Counted from the stretch's first letter, positions 1 through 5,948 are shown. The stretch: DNA of 7,025 nt from Paracoccaceae bacterium (GCA_023254015.1 JALQYS010000461.1:1-7025), one strand, 5' to 3'. A program made the numbers and translations. Notes: a model not told the origin generated them from the letters alone.

Positions 1-479
1 ATCTGGGCATGACGATGAACCCGCAGGGCGCGCATTACACGCTGATGGGCATCGAAACCCTTGGCCTGCGGATGGAGCGTCATGTGGCCAATGCCCAGAA
101 GGTCGCCGAATGGCTGGAGAAAGACCCGCGGGTGGAATACGTCACCTATGCCGGGCTGAAATCCAGCCCCTATAACAAGCGGGCGAAAAAGATCGTGCCG
201 AAGGGCGCGGGCGCCCTGTTCACCTTTGCGCTGAAGGGCGGCTATGACGCCTGCGTGCGTCTGATCGACAACGTCAAGCTGTTCAGCCATGTCGCGAACC
301 TTGGCGACACGCGCAGCCTCATCATCCACTCGGCCTCGACCACCCACCGCCAGCTGACGCCCGAACAGCAGGTCGCGGCCGGTGCCCCGCCGAATGTGGT
401 GCGCCTGTCGATCGGGATCGAGAATGTCGAAGACATCATCGCCGATCTGGATCAGGCGATGACCAAAGCCCTGGCCTGA
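1..479 (+). CDS. metY: O-acetylhomoserine sulfhydrylase (O-acetylhomoserine aminocarboxypropyltransferase), C-terminal part
   Basis: This is the 3' end of a gene that begins before the window. The reading frame is open from base 3 and stops with TGA at 477-479, giving about 158 residues. The enzyme is a cytoplasmic PLP enzyme of the Cys/Met metabolism family that makes homocysteine from O-acetylhomoserine and sulfide. The visible part is the C-terminal small domain. It contains the NPQGAHYTLMGIETLGLRME stretch, the KLFSHVANLGD segment, an HSASTTH motif (most relatives have HPASTTH) and the RLSIGIE motif, whose Arg binds the substrate carboxylate in this family. The KLFSH..NLGD..SLIIH pattern favours MetY over the succinyl-homoserine enzyme MetZ or cystathionine lyases. 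The PLP lysine lies outside the window. A strong terminator follows 20 bp after the stop, so this gene ends its transcription unit. Family assignment is firm; exact substrate preference is inferred. Confidence 0.9.
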   Translation, partial: LGMTMNPQGAHYTLMGIETLGLRMERHVANAQKVAEWLEKDPRVEYVTYAGLKSSPYNKRAKKIVPKGAGALFTFALKGGYDACVRLIDNVKLFSHVANLGDTRSLIIHSASTTHRQLTPEQQVAAGAPPNVVRLSIGIENVEDIIADLDQAMTKALA

Positions 480-499
480 GACCAAAATCCTGACACGCA

Positions 500-527
500 A
501 AAGGGCCGCCCCACCGGGCGGCCCTTT
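500..527. terminator. Bidirectional Rho-independent terminator between convergent genes
   Basis: A perfect 12-bp inverted repeat (AAAGGGCCGCCC at 500-511, GGGCGGCCCTTT at 516-527) encloses a 4-nt loop, CACC. On the + strand it is followed by CCGTCTTTCC; on the - strand the stem runs into TTTTGCG. It sits just past the stop of the sulfhydrylase gene and also downstream of the SIMPL-domain gene on the opposite strand, so it can end both transcripts. The flanking U tracts are short, but the stem is long and GC-rich. Confidence 0.85.
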
Positions 528-601
528 CCGTCTTTCCTCGGGCACGTCGTGCACGCGTCGTCTGCGAGGAGTGCGCGCCAGCGCTCGACGAGCCGGCCGG
601 T

Positions 602-1288
602 TCAGTCGGCGATCTCGTAAACCACCGTCACCTGCGATTGCAGCGCGATCTGGCCCGACGCCACCGGCACCGGCGCGGCGGCCTTGGCCTCCATGAACAC
701 CGGCATCGGCCCGCCGTAATTCGCCTGTTCGGCGATGGACAGGATCTTGCCCAGCCGCACCCCCGCCGCCTGCGCGTAAAGTTCGGCCTTGGCCGTGGCA
801 TCGGCCATCGCCGTCCGCCGCGCCTCGTCCTGCACCGGGCGCGGGGCCGAAAGGTCGAAGGTGATCCCGTTCAACGTATTGACCCCGTCGGCGATCGAGG
901 CATCCAGCACCGCGCCCAAGCCCGCCAGATCGCGCACCCGCACGTTCAGCATGTTCATCGCCATATAGTTGGTAATCCGCGGCGTGCCGCCCTCCTCATA
1001 GCCCGTCCAGTTCGGATTGAGCGACAGGTTCGCGGTCTGCAGGTCATGTTCGGCGATGCCCGCGGCGCTCAGCCGGTCGATCACCGCCGTCAGGGCGGCC
1101 GAATTGGCGGCCATCGCCTCGGCCGCGGTCGCCCCCTCGGTCGTCACCCCCAGCGACACCGTCGCCATGTCGGGCGTGGCGGCGATCGAGGCCTCGCCAG
1201 TCACGGTGATCGTGGCCTCGGCCAGCGCGGGGGCGGCAAAAGGCAGGAAAAGGGCAGTGGACAGGGCAAGGGCTTTGAACGCGCGCAT
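602..1288 (-). CDS. Secreted SIMPL (DUF541/YggE-like) domain protein
   Basis: This 228-residue periplasmic protein belongs to the SIMPL family (E. coli YggE, Brucella BP26/Omp28). Relatives are linked to oxidative-stress tolerance and form oligomers, but their biochemical role is not settled. Residues 1-23 form a clear signal peptide (MRAFKALALS, then a hydrophobic core, ending PALA before EATITV). The mature part opens with the family hallmark TVTGEASIAATPDMATVSLG (about 28-47). It continues with the DLQTANLSLNPNW strand (82-94), the LNVRVRDLAGLGAVLDA segment (114-130), the DEAR..A..DA.AKAELYA helix (154-171) and the closing VTVVYEI strand. The frame is open upstream to 1456, but the start at 1288 is chosen because GGAGG lies 8 nt before it (1297-1301) and the signal peptide begins exactly there; the 56 extra upstream residues look non-coding. 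It is transcribed away from the large gene that starts at 1551 and ends toward the shared terminator at 500-527. Confidence 0.9.
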   Translation of the reverse strand: MRAFKALALSTALFLPFAAPALAEATITVTGEASIAATPDMATVSLGVTTEGATAAEAMAANSAALTAVIDRLSAAGIAEHDLQTANLSLNPNWTGYEEGGTPRITNYMAMNMLNVRVRDLAGLGAVLDASIADGVNTLNGITFDLSAPRPVQDEARRTAMADATAKAELYAQAAGVRLGKILSIAEQANYGGPMPVFMEAKAAAPVPVASGQIALQSQVTVVYEIAD

Positions 1289-1296
1289 GGAAAATA

Positions 1297-1301
1297 CCTC
1301 C
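1297..1301 (-). promoter_or_regulatory. Ribosome binding site of the SIMPL gene
   Basis: GGAGG on the - strand (CCTCC on +), 8 nt before the ATG at 1288. It decides the start: the next in-frame ATG, 56 codons upstream at 1456, would place the signal peptide inside the protein. Confidence 0.8.
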
Positions 1302-1380
1302 GTTGGGCTGCAGGGCACAGATGAGGGCGGCAAGCGCCCGGCACAAGCCGGATCCTGTCCGATCACGGGGGGAATTTGCA

Positions 1381-1472
1381 GCGGTTTTTCCACCCGTCGC
1401 GCAATCGGGCGACCGTCTTGGCGAAAAGCCGCAGGCCGGGCGCCGGGCCGGCGCAATTCCCGCCGGCTTTTC
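1381..1472 (+). promoter_or_regulatory. Candidate attenuator or riboswitch-like leader with mutually exclusive stems
   Basis: Four segments on the + strand can pair in competing ways. Segment A (1381-1390, GCGGTTTTTC) pairs with B (1423-1432, GAAAAGCCGC) as 10 bp with one G-U. B also pairs with D (1464-1472, CGGCTTTTC) as 9 perfect bp at 1423-1431. D overlaps the 3' arm of the C:D hairpin (1447-1453 with 1461-1467), which precedes a U-rich tract. Pairing A:B would leave the C:D terminator free to form; pairing B:D would break it. This is the geometry of transcription attenuators upstream of a controlled gene. No known riboswitch class was recognised and no leader peptide with a ribosome binding site was found. 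High GC content makes chance hairpins common, but the A/T runs shared by A, B and D are less easily explained that way. Confidence 0.4.
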
Positions 1473-1480
1473 TTTCTTTC
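1447..1480 (+). terminator. Rho-independent terminator-like hairpin upstream of the large gene
   Basis: A 7-bp perfect stem (GCCGGCG 1447-1453, CGCCGGC 1461-1467) with loop CAATTCC is followed directly by TTTTCTTTCTTTC (1468-1480). The U-rich tract exists only in the + orientation, so it marks a + strand transcript that starts upstream of it. No protein gene on the + strand precedes it here. It therefore ends either a short non-coding RNA or an attenuated leader of the gene at 1551. Confidence 0.55.
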
Positions 1481-1550
1481 GGCAAAAACCTGCTGTAGGA
1501 AGTGGCCAAAGCGACCGCGCGCATGTTCGCGGTCCCGTCCCCTATGTTAG

Positions 1551-4500
1551 ATGCGTGGAATGAAACCAGCTTTTGCCCTCGACTTCCGTAACGATGCCGT
1601 CACGCTTTTGCACCGCACCCCGGGCGGCTGGCAGCAGGTGGGCCGCGTCCCGCTGGATGAACCCGATCTGCCCACGGCGCTGTCTTATCTGCGGGCCACG
1701 GCGCTGGGTCTCAGCCCGCGGGGCCTGGCGACAAAGCTCGTCTTGCCCGACGACCAGCTTCTGGTCACCTCGGTCGATGCGCCCGGCCCCGAAGAGGATA
1801 TGCGGCTTGCCCAGATCCGCCGCGCGCTGCACGGGCGCACGCCCTATGACGTCGATGACCTGATCTTCGACTGGGAAGAGGTGGACGGCGAGGTGCGCGT
1901 GGCCGTGGTCGCCCGCGAAACCCTGGCCGAGGCCGAGGGCTTTGCCCGCGAGCACCGCTTCAACCCGGTGGCCTTTGTCGCCGCCCCGGCGCAGGGCTTT
2001 CGAGCCGAGCCCTGGTTCGGGCTGACGTCGCAGGCCGCCAGCCTTCTGGCCCCGGGCGAGACGGTCGAGCGTGATGGGGTTCAGGTTGCGATCAGCCCCA
2101 GACCCGCCCCGGCCGAGACCGCCGAACCACCGGCCAAGGCAGAGGCCCTGCCCCTCCCCGAACCCGTGCCGCAGGCCGCGCCCTTGGCCGAAGAGGTCGC
2201 CGCCCCCGAGGCGGCCCCCGAGTTCGATTTCACCTATGCCACCGGCACCCCCACCGCGCCGGAACCCGATCGCGTGTCGGTTCTGGCCGAGCCGGGGCCA
2301 GAGGAGTTGCCAGAACCGGAACCCGAAACGGCACCCGAGCCCGAACCTGAACCCGTGCCAGAGCCCGAGATCCCGGCCCCAGCGCCCCAGCCGCCCGCAC
2401 CACGCGCCGAACCGCGGCCGCCCAAGGTCAAGGCTCCGCGCTATGACATGACCGGCTTTGTCAAACCGGCCCCGCGCGTCGAGGACCGGGCCGCGCCTGC
2501 CCCTGCGGCCCCCGCCCGTCCGGCCGCGCCGACGCCGCGCGAGGCGCCGATCTTCGGGCTGGCCGATGACGAACAGCCCGCATCCACCGCTTTCCGTGCG
2601 CCTGCAGCCCTGCCTGACGAGTCCATCGGCGACCTGCCCGAGGATCTGTCCGACGATCTTTCCGGGGATCTGAATGGCCTTGGGGCCGAGACCGGCGCCG
2701 AGGCGGCGGAAGCTCCGATGGCGGTGGATGTCGAAGATGACGCCCCGTCATCGCGGCATGCGGTGTCCGGTCCTCCGGTCTCTGACCTTTCGGTTCCTGA
2801 CGAAGTGCCGCCGATGCCGGGCTACAGCCCTGCAATGGGTTTTGCCAGCCGCAGGGCCTCGGCGGATGGCGGGCTTGCGGCCCGGGCGCCCGAGGCCCCG
2901 CCGCGCCCGACCGTTCCGCGCCCCGCGGCGGCAAAGCCGCTGGTCGCTGCCCCGGCCCCCAGGGCCGAACGCCCGCCGCTGAACCGGCCGACGGCAGCGG
3001 CACCCGTGGTGCCCAAAGAGGCCAAGGGCAGTGGTCTGCGCGGCTTGGGCGCGCTGGTCACCGCCCCCGGCATCCCGGGCACGCGCAAGAAGAAGACCCC
3101 GATTGCGGCCCCCGTTGCAGGGCCGGCCGCCGCCGATGCAGCGCAACAGGCCGCCGGGGCGGTCCGGCAGGCGGCGACGGCCGAACCTGATGCCGGGCTT
3201 GGCCGTGGCCTGAGCCGCAGGCCCGCCCCCGTGCGCGGCAAGCCCCGGTATCTGGGGCTGATCCTGACGGCCGTTCTGCTGCTGGTGCTGGCGCTCCTTG
3301 CCGCCTGGTCCACCAGCCTCGCCTTCCGCTCTACCGGCGAGGGCGACACGCAGCTTGCCAGCCCCCTGCCCGCACCCGAGGACGAAATGCTGGCCGACGG
3401 CATCGACGCCCTGGCTGACCCCGAGGCCACGGCACAGACCCCCACCGGCGACGCGCCCGTCGCAGCGGTGGAGGAGGCAACGGCCGTGCCAGAGGCCAGC
3501 CCGGCCGAACCGGCAAGCCCCGAAACGGCCTCCCTCGAAGCGGCCCCTCTCGAAGCAGCGCTGCCGACGCTGGGGGCCGATGACATCCAGCTTGCGGCCC
3601 GCGATCAGGCCCCCCCGGCCCCGGCCCCGCTGCCCCTGCCCGAGGTCGCCGCGCAGGGCGATCCCCTGCCAACGGCACAGGCCCCGCCACCGCCCTTTGG
3701 CACGGTCTACCAATTTGATGCCAAGGGCCTGATCGTCCCGACGCCTGAGGGAATCGTCACGCCCGAAGGCGTTCGTCTTGTGGCTGGCAAGCCGCCCGTG
3801 GTGCCGAAACCGCGCCCTGAGGGTCTGGCCCCCGCAACGCCTGCGGCAGCCCCGGAAGCGGCCCCTGAAACACCCCTCGAAACGCCTGCCGATGCGGCTG
3901 CCGCGCCGGCCGAGGCGACCGGCGCGCTGACACCGGAGGCGACTTTTGGCGCCGATCCGGGCCTTGCCGGGTTTCGCCCAAAGGCGCGCCCCGAGGGCCT
4001 TGCGCCCGCAGTCCAGTTGAACGAAGCCGCCCCCGAAACCGCCATCGTCAATGACAACCGCCTTGCCGGCAAGCGCCCCTTGCCGCGCCCCGAGGCGGTT
4101 CTCCTTGCCGGTGAGGCCGCCCGGGCCGCCTCCGCTGCCGCCTCGGCCAGCCTGGCCGCACAGGCCGAACAGGCCAACGCGGCGACCAGCCCGATGGCAA
4201 TCGCCATCAGCCGCCGTCCCGCGCCGCGCCCCCAGGATCTGACCCGCGCCGTCGAGGCCGCCGTGGCCGCGGCCATCCGCGCTCCCGAACCCCAGCCGGA
4301 ACCCGACCCGCAGCCTGCCCCCGAACCCGAGCAGCTTGCCTCGCTTGCGTCCCTGAATTCCGTCGCGCCCAAGCCGAAACCGGCCGTGCCAGAGGCCGAA
4401 CCGGCCGCGAAATCACCGTCGAAATCTGCCGGGCGCGGACGCGATGGCGACATCGAAGCCGAGGCAGAGGCAGAGCCCGATGTCGAGGTTGCCGTCCCTT

Positions 4501-4754
4501 CTGGCAAGCAAAGCGGCTCGGTGGCCAAGCAAGCCACATTCAAGAACGCGCTGGCGCTGGACAAGACGGCGCTGATCGGGGTCTACGGCTCGCCCTCCAA
4601 TCGCTATGCGATGATCCGCACCTCTGGTGGGCGTTACAAGAAGGTCAAGGTCGGCGACAGTGTTGACGGCGGCCGGATCCAGGCGATCACCGCCAGTGAG
4701 GTGCGCTATCAGAAAGGGTCGCGGCTGATGACCCTGTCGCTGCCCAGAAGTTGA
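1551..4754 (+). CDS. Large single-pass membrane protein: GspL/PilM-like N domain, Pro/Ala-rich linkers, C-terminal GspC/PilP-like domain
   Basis: The product is 1067 residues; no characterised homologue was recognised. Residues 4-146 look globular and resemble the first cytoplasmic subdomain of GspL/PilM (actin-like fold): ALDFRNDAVTLL, then LVLPDDQLLVTSVDAP, RRALHGRTPYDVDDLIFDW and VRVAVVARETLAEAEGFARE. Residues about 147-565 are a low-complexity Pro/Ala/Glu linker with an EP run (252-274) and a basic patch RKKK (512-515). One membrane helix spans about 567-586, preceded by VRGKPR, so the N part is probably cytoplasmic and the rest periplasmic. Residues 590-990 are again disordered, with RP-rich repeats. 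Residues about 996-1065 form a small beta domain (LIGVYGSPSNRYAMIRTSGG, KVKVGDSVDGGRIQAI, LMTLSLP) like the GspC/PilP homology region. The ATG at 1551 follows an in-frame TAG directly; ATG 1560 is an alternative, and neither has a good ribosome binding site. Domain relations are by eye only. An initiation-factor-like label from the linker would be misleading. Confidence 0.85.
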   Translation: MRGMKPAFALDFRNDAVTLLHRTPGGWQQVGRVPLDEPDLPTALSYLRATALGLSPRGLATKLVLPDDQLLVTSVDAPGPEEDMRLAQIRRALHGRTPYDVDDLIFDWEEVDGEVRVAVVARETLAEAEGFAREHRFNPVAFVAAPAQGFRAEPWFGLTSQAASLLAPGETVERDGVQVAISPRPAPAETAEPPAKAEALPLPEPVPQAAPLAEEVAAPEAAPEFDFTYATGTPTAPEPDRVSVLAEPGPEELPEPEPETAPEPEPEPVPEPEIPAPAPQPPAPRAEPRPPKVKAPRYDMTGFVKPAPRVEDRAAPAPAAPARPAAPTPREAPIFGLADDEQPASTAFRAPAALPDESIGDLPEDLSDDLSGDLNGLGAETGAEAAEAPMAVDVEDDAPSSRHAVSGPPVSDLSVPDEVPPMPGYSPAMGFASRRASADGGLAARAPEAPPRPTVPRPAAAKPLVAAPAPRAERPPLNRPTAAAPVVPKEAKGSGLRGLGALVTAPGIPGTRKKKTPIAAPVAGPAAADAAQQAAGAVRQAATAEPDAGLGRGLSRRPAPVRGKPRYLGLILTAVLLLVLALLAAWSTSLAFRSTGEGDTQLASPLPAPEDEMLADGIDALADPEATAQTPTGDAPVAAVEEATAVPEASPAEPASPETASLEAAPLEAALPTLGADDIQLAARDQAPPAPAPLPLPEVAAQGDPLPTAQAPPPPFGTVYQFDAKGLIVPTPEGIVTPEGVRLVAGKPPVVPKPRPEGLAPATPAAAPEAAPETPLETPADAAAAPAEATGALTPEATFGADPGLAGFRPKARPEGLAPAVQLNEAAPETAIVNDNRLAGKRPLPRPEAVLLAGEAARAASAAASASLAAQAEQANAATSPMAIAISRRPAPRPQDLTRAVEAAVAAAIRAPEPQPEPDPQPAPEPEQLASLASLNSVAPKPKPAVPEAEPAAKSPSKSAGRGRDGDIEAEAEAEPDVEVAVPSGKQSGSVAKQATFKNALALDKTALIGVYGSPSNRYAMIRTSGGRYKKVKVGDSVDGGRIQAITASEVRYQKGSRLMTLSLPRS
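3246..3320 (+). other. Single transmembrane segment of the large protein
   Basis: Codons for residues 566-590. An uninterrupted hydrophobic run (LGLILTAVLLLVLALLAAW) is flanked on its N side by R/K residues and on its C side by an acidic stretch (GEGDTQ). By the positive-inside rule the N-terminal half is cytoplasmic and the C-terminal half periplasmic. Confidence 0.85.
3780..4241 (+). repeat. Degenerate RPxxRPE(G/A)L repeats in the periplasmic linker
   Basis: Four related short motifs recur in the protein: VAGKPPVVPKPRPEGLAPA near residues 745-762, LAGFRPKARPEGLAPA at 805-820, LAGKRPLPRPEAVL at 838-851 and ISRRPAPRPQDL at 886-897. The shared core is (L/V)AG-x-RP-x-x-RPE-x-L. A looser fifth copy may be VAPKPKPAVPE at 938-948. 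The spacing is irregular (about 33-61 residues), so this is repetition of a linear motif and not a tandem DNA repeat. Confidence 0.6.
4518..4751 (+). other. C-terminal GspC/PilP-like homology-region domain
   Basis: Residues 990-1067. This is the only clearly globular part after the membrane helix. The strand pattern is LIGV-x(8)-YAMIRTSGG, then KKVKVGDSVDGGRIQAI, then VRYQKGSRLMTLSLP. The order of I-G-V, A-x-I, GG, V-G-D, G-x-I and a final L-x-L matches the small beta domain of GspC and of the pilus lipoprotein PilP. The match is judged by eye; a structure prediction would settle it. Confidence 0.55.
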
Positions 4755-4825
4755 TCCTCCTCGTCGGTCTTGCGACCGCTCGTCGGAGAAGGCCCCGATG
4801 AGCGGCCGAAGGCCTGCGAAGAGGG
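4755..4825. other. Convergent intergenic gap with weak hairpins
   Basis: These 71 bp lie between the stops of the large gene (+) and hpd (-). CGGTC-TTGC-GACCG (4765-4778) forms a 5-bp hairpin, with CTCC (4757-4760) and GGAG (4785-4788) able to pair outside it. On the - strand GGCC-TTC-GGCC forms a short stem. None is followed by a T tract, so termination here is possible but not demonstrated. Confidence 0.3.
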
Positions 4826-5920
4826 TTACTGGGCCGCAATCACGCCGCGTTCGATCTGGTCTTGCTCGATGGATTCGAACAGCGCCTTGAAGTTGCCCTC
4901 GCCAAAGCCGTCATCGCCCTTGCGCTGAATGAATTCAAAGAAGATCGGGCCGATCACGGTTTTCGAAAAGATCTGCAGCAGGATGCGGGTTTCGCCGCCA
5001 TCCACCACGCCCTCGCCGTCGATCAGGATGCCATGTTTCGCCAGCCGCTCCAGCGGCTCGTCATGGCCTGCAACGCGGGTTTTCGACAGCTCGTAATAGG
5101 TCATCGGCGGCTTGGGCATGAATTTCAACCCGCGCGCGGCGATCTCGTCGGTGGCGGCATAGATGTCATCGCAGCCCACCGCGATGTGCTGGATGCCCTC
5201 GCCCTTGTAGCGCTTGAGATATTCCACGATCTGCCCGGTCTCGCCCCGGTCCTCGTTCACAGGGATCCGGATGCGGCCGCAGGGGCTGGTCAACGCCCGG
5301 CTGAAAAGGCCGGTATACTTGCCCTCGATGTCGAAGAAGCGGATCTGGCGAAAGCCGAAGATGCCGCTGTAGAAATCGAACCAGGTGTCCATGTTGCCCT
5401 TGTGGACGTTATGGGTCAGGTGGTCGAGATAGTGGAACCCCACCCCGCGCGGTTTTGGCGACTGGACAAAGTCGAAACCGGCATAGGGGTGGCGGCCCTC
5501 GCCGTATTGGTCGACGAAATAAATCAGACTGCCCCCGATGCCGACAATGGCCGGAACCGGCAAGGCCTTGTCCGCGCCCTCATAGGGCGTCGCCCCTTTG
5601 GCGATGGCATGGGCGAAGGCATGGGCGGCATCGACCACGCGCCAGCCCATCGAGGGCGCGCAGGGCCCATGTTCGGCCACGAAACGCGCGGCGTGGCTGT
5701 CGGGATCGTTGTTCAGGATGTAGGTCACATCGCCCTGCTGCCACAGTTCGATATCCCGCGTCTTGTGGCGCGCGGTCAGTTCAAACCCCATGCGGGCGAA
5801 CAGGTCGCGCAGCTCTTGCGGCTGCGGATGGGCAAATTCGACGAATTCAAACCCATCCGTGCCTGCCGGATTGGCCGCCGAGATGCTGGCTTTCGGTGCG
5901 GAATGTGGAAACGGACCCAT
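4826..5920 (-). CDS. hpd: 4-hydroxyphenylpyruvate dioxygenase
   Basis: This 364-residue cytoplasmic Fe(II) enzyme converts 4-hydroxyphenylpyruvate and O2 to homogentisate and CO2, the second step of tyrosine breakdown. It belongs to the vicinal oxygen chelate superfamily with two betaalphabetabetabeta repeats, and the length is full for bacterial members. All three iron ligands are visible: His167 in YLDHLTHNV, His245 in GIQHIAVGCDD and Glu329 in FFEFIQRKG. The C terminus carries the usual QRKGDDGFGEGNFKALFESI segment that closes the active site. The start at 5920 has GGGAGG 6 nt upstream (5927-5932). The gene is transcribed away from an Lrp/AsnC regulator 132 bp off and converges on the large membrane protein, so it appears monocistronic at its 3' side. 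Control by the divergent regulator, with tyrosine or a related amino acid as effector, is inferred from position only. Identification is very secure. Confidence 0.98.
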   Translation of the reverse strand: MGPFPHSAPKASISAANPAGTDGFEFVEFAHPQPQELRDLFARMGFELTARHKTRDIELWQQGDVTYILNNDPDSHAARFVAEHGPCAPSMGWRVVDAAHAFAHAIAKGATPYEGADKALPVPAIVGIGGSLIYFVDQYGEGRHPYAGFDFVQSPKPRGVGFHYLDHLTHNVHKGNMDTWFDFYSGIFGFRQIRFFDIEGKYTGLFSRALTSPCGRIRIPVNEDRGETGQIVEYLKRYKGEGIQHIAVGCDDIYAATDEIAARGLKFMPKPPMTYYELSKTRVAGHDEPLERLAKHGILIDGEGVVDGGETRILLQIFSKTVIGPIFFEFIQRKGDDGFGEGNFKALFESIEQDQIERGVIAAQ

Positions 5921-5926
5921 GGCGAA

Positions 5927-5932
5927 CCTCCC
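5927..5932 (-). promoter_or_regulatory. Ribosome binding site of hpd
   Basis: GGGAGG on the - strand (CCTCCC on +), 6 nt before the ATG at 5920. It touches the end of the palindrome at 5932-5948, so anything occupying or folding the palindrome could affect initiation. Confidence 0.8.
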
Positions 5933-5948
5933 TGTTGCGCGTCAACAG
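5932..5948. promoter_or_regulatory. 17-bp palindrome, candidate operator in front of hpd
   Basis: CTGTTG-CGCGT-CAACAG is a perfect 6-bp inverted repeat with a 5-bp centre, ending at the hpd ribosome binding site. It could be an operator for the divergently encoded Lrp/AsnC protein (dimers of this family bind imperfect palindromes of about 15 bp), or, if transcribed, an RNA hairpin next to the ribosome binding site. Which one cannot be told from the sequence. Confidence 0.45.

Larger units (their letters stand above)
1289..1550. other. Divergent intergenic region with a structured + strand leader
   Basis: This 262-bp gap separates the SIMPL gene (- strand) from the large gene (+ strand). It is dense in inverted repeats: CCGGC-ACAA-GCCGG (1338-1351), GTCGC-N8-GCGAC (1396-1413) and the attenuator-like set at 1381-1480 listed separately. 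No convincing sigma-70 pair was found for either gene. TATGTT at 1543-1548 resembles a -10 element but has no good -35 at the right distance. Small open frames exist here but have no ribosome binding site and no recognisable product. Confidence 0.6.

Noticed and set aside
535..601. Possible shared intergenic repeat with 4755-4825 (TCCTCG, CTCGTCGG, GCTCGACGAGC-like words)
   Set aside because: The words are similar in flavour but cannot be aligned over any useful length; GC-rich composition explains them.
638..1324. Long + strand open frame (228 codons) opposite the SIMPL gene
   Set aside because: It is the antisense shadow of a well-supported gene; its product is Arg/His/Gly-rich with no family likeness, as expected in GC-rich DNA.
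1526..1548. Sigma-70 promoter TTCGCG/TATGTT for the large gene
   Set aside because: The spacer is only 11 bp and the -35 match is poor.
2748..3713. Long - strand frames (321 and 254 codons) opposite the large gene
   Set aside because: Composition mirrors the Pro/Ala codons of the + strand gene, giving Gly/Arg-rich nonsense; no ribosome binding site or domain.
3707..4564. 285-codon - strand frame opposite the end of the large gene
   Set aside because: Ala/Ser/Gly-rich shadow; the + strand here encodes a plausible folded domain and repeats.
1551..4754. Initiation factor IF-2 or TonB identity for the large protein
   Set aside because: Only the Ala/Pro/Glu-rich linker resembles IF-2. There is no GTPase domain, and the C-terminal domain lacks the TonB pattern. 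The membrane helix is also central, not N-terminal.
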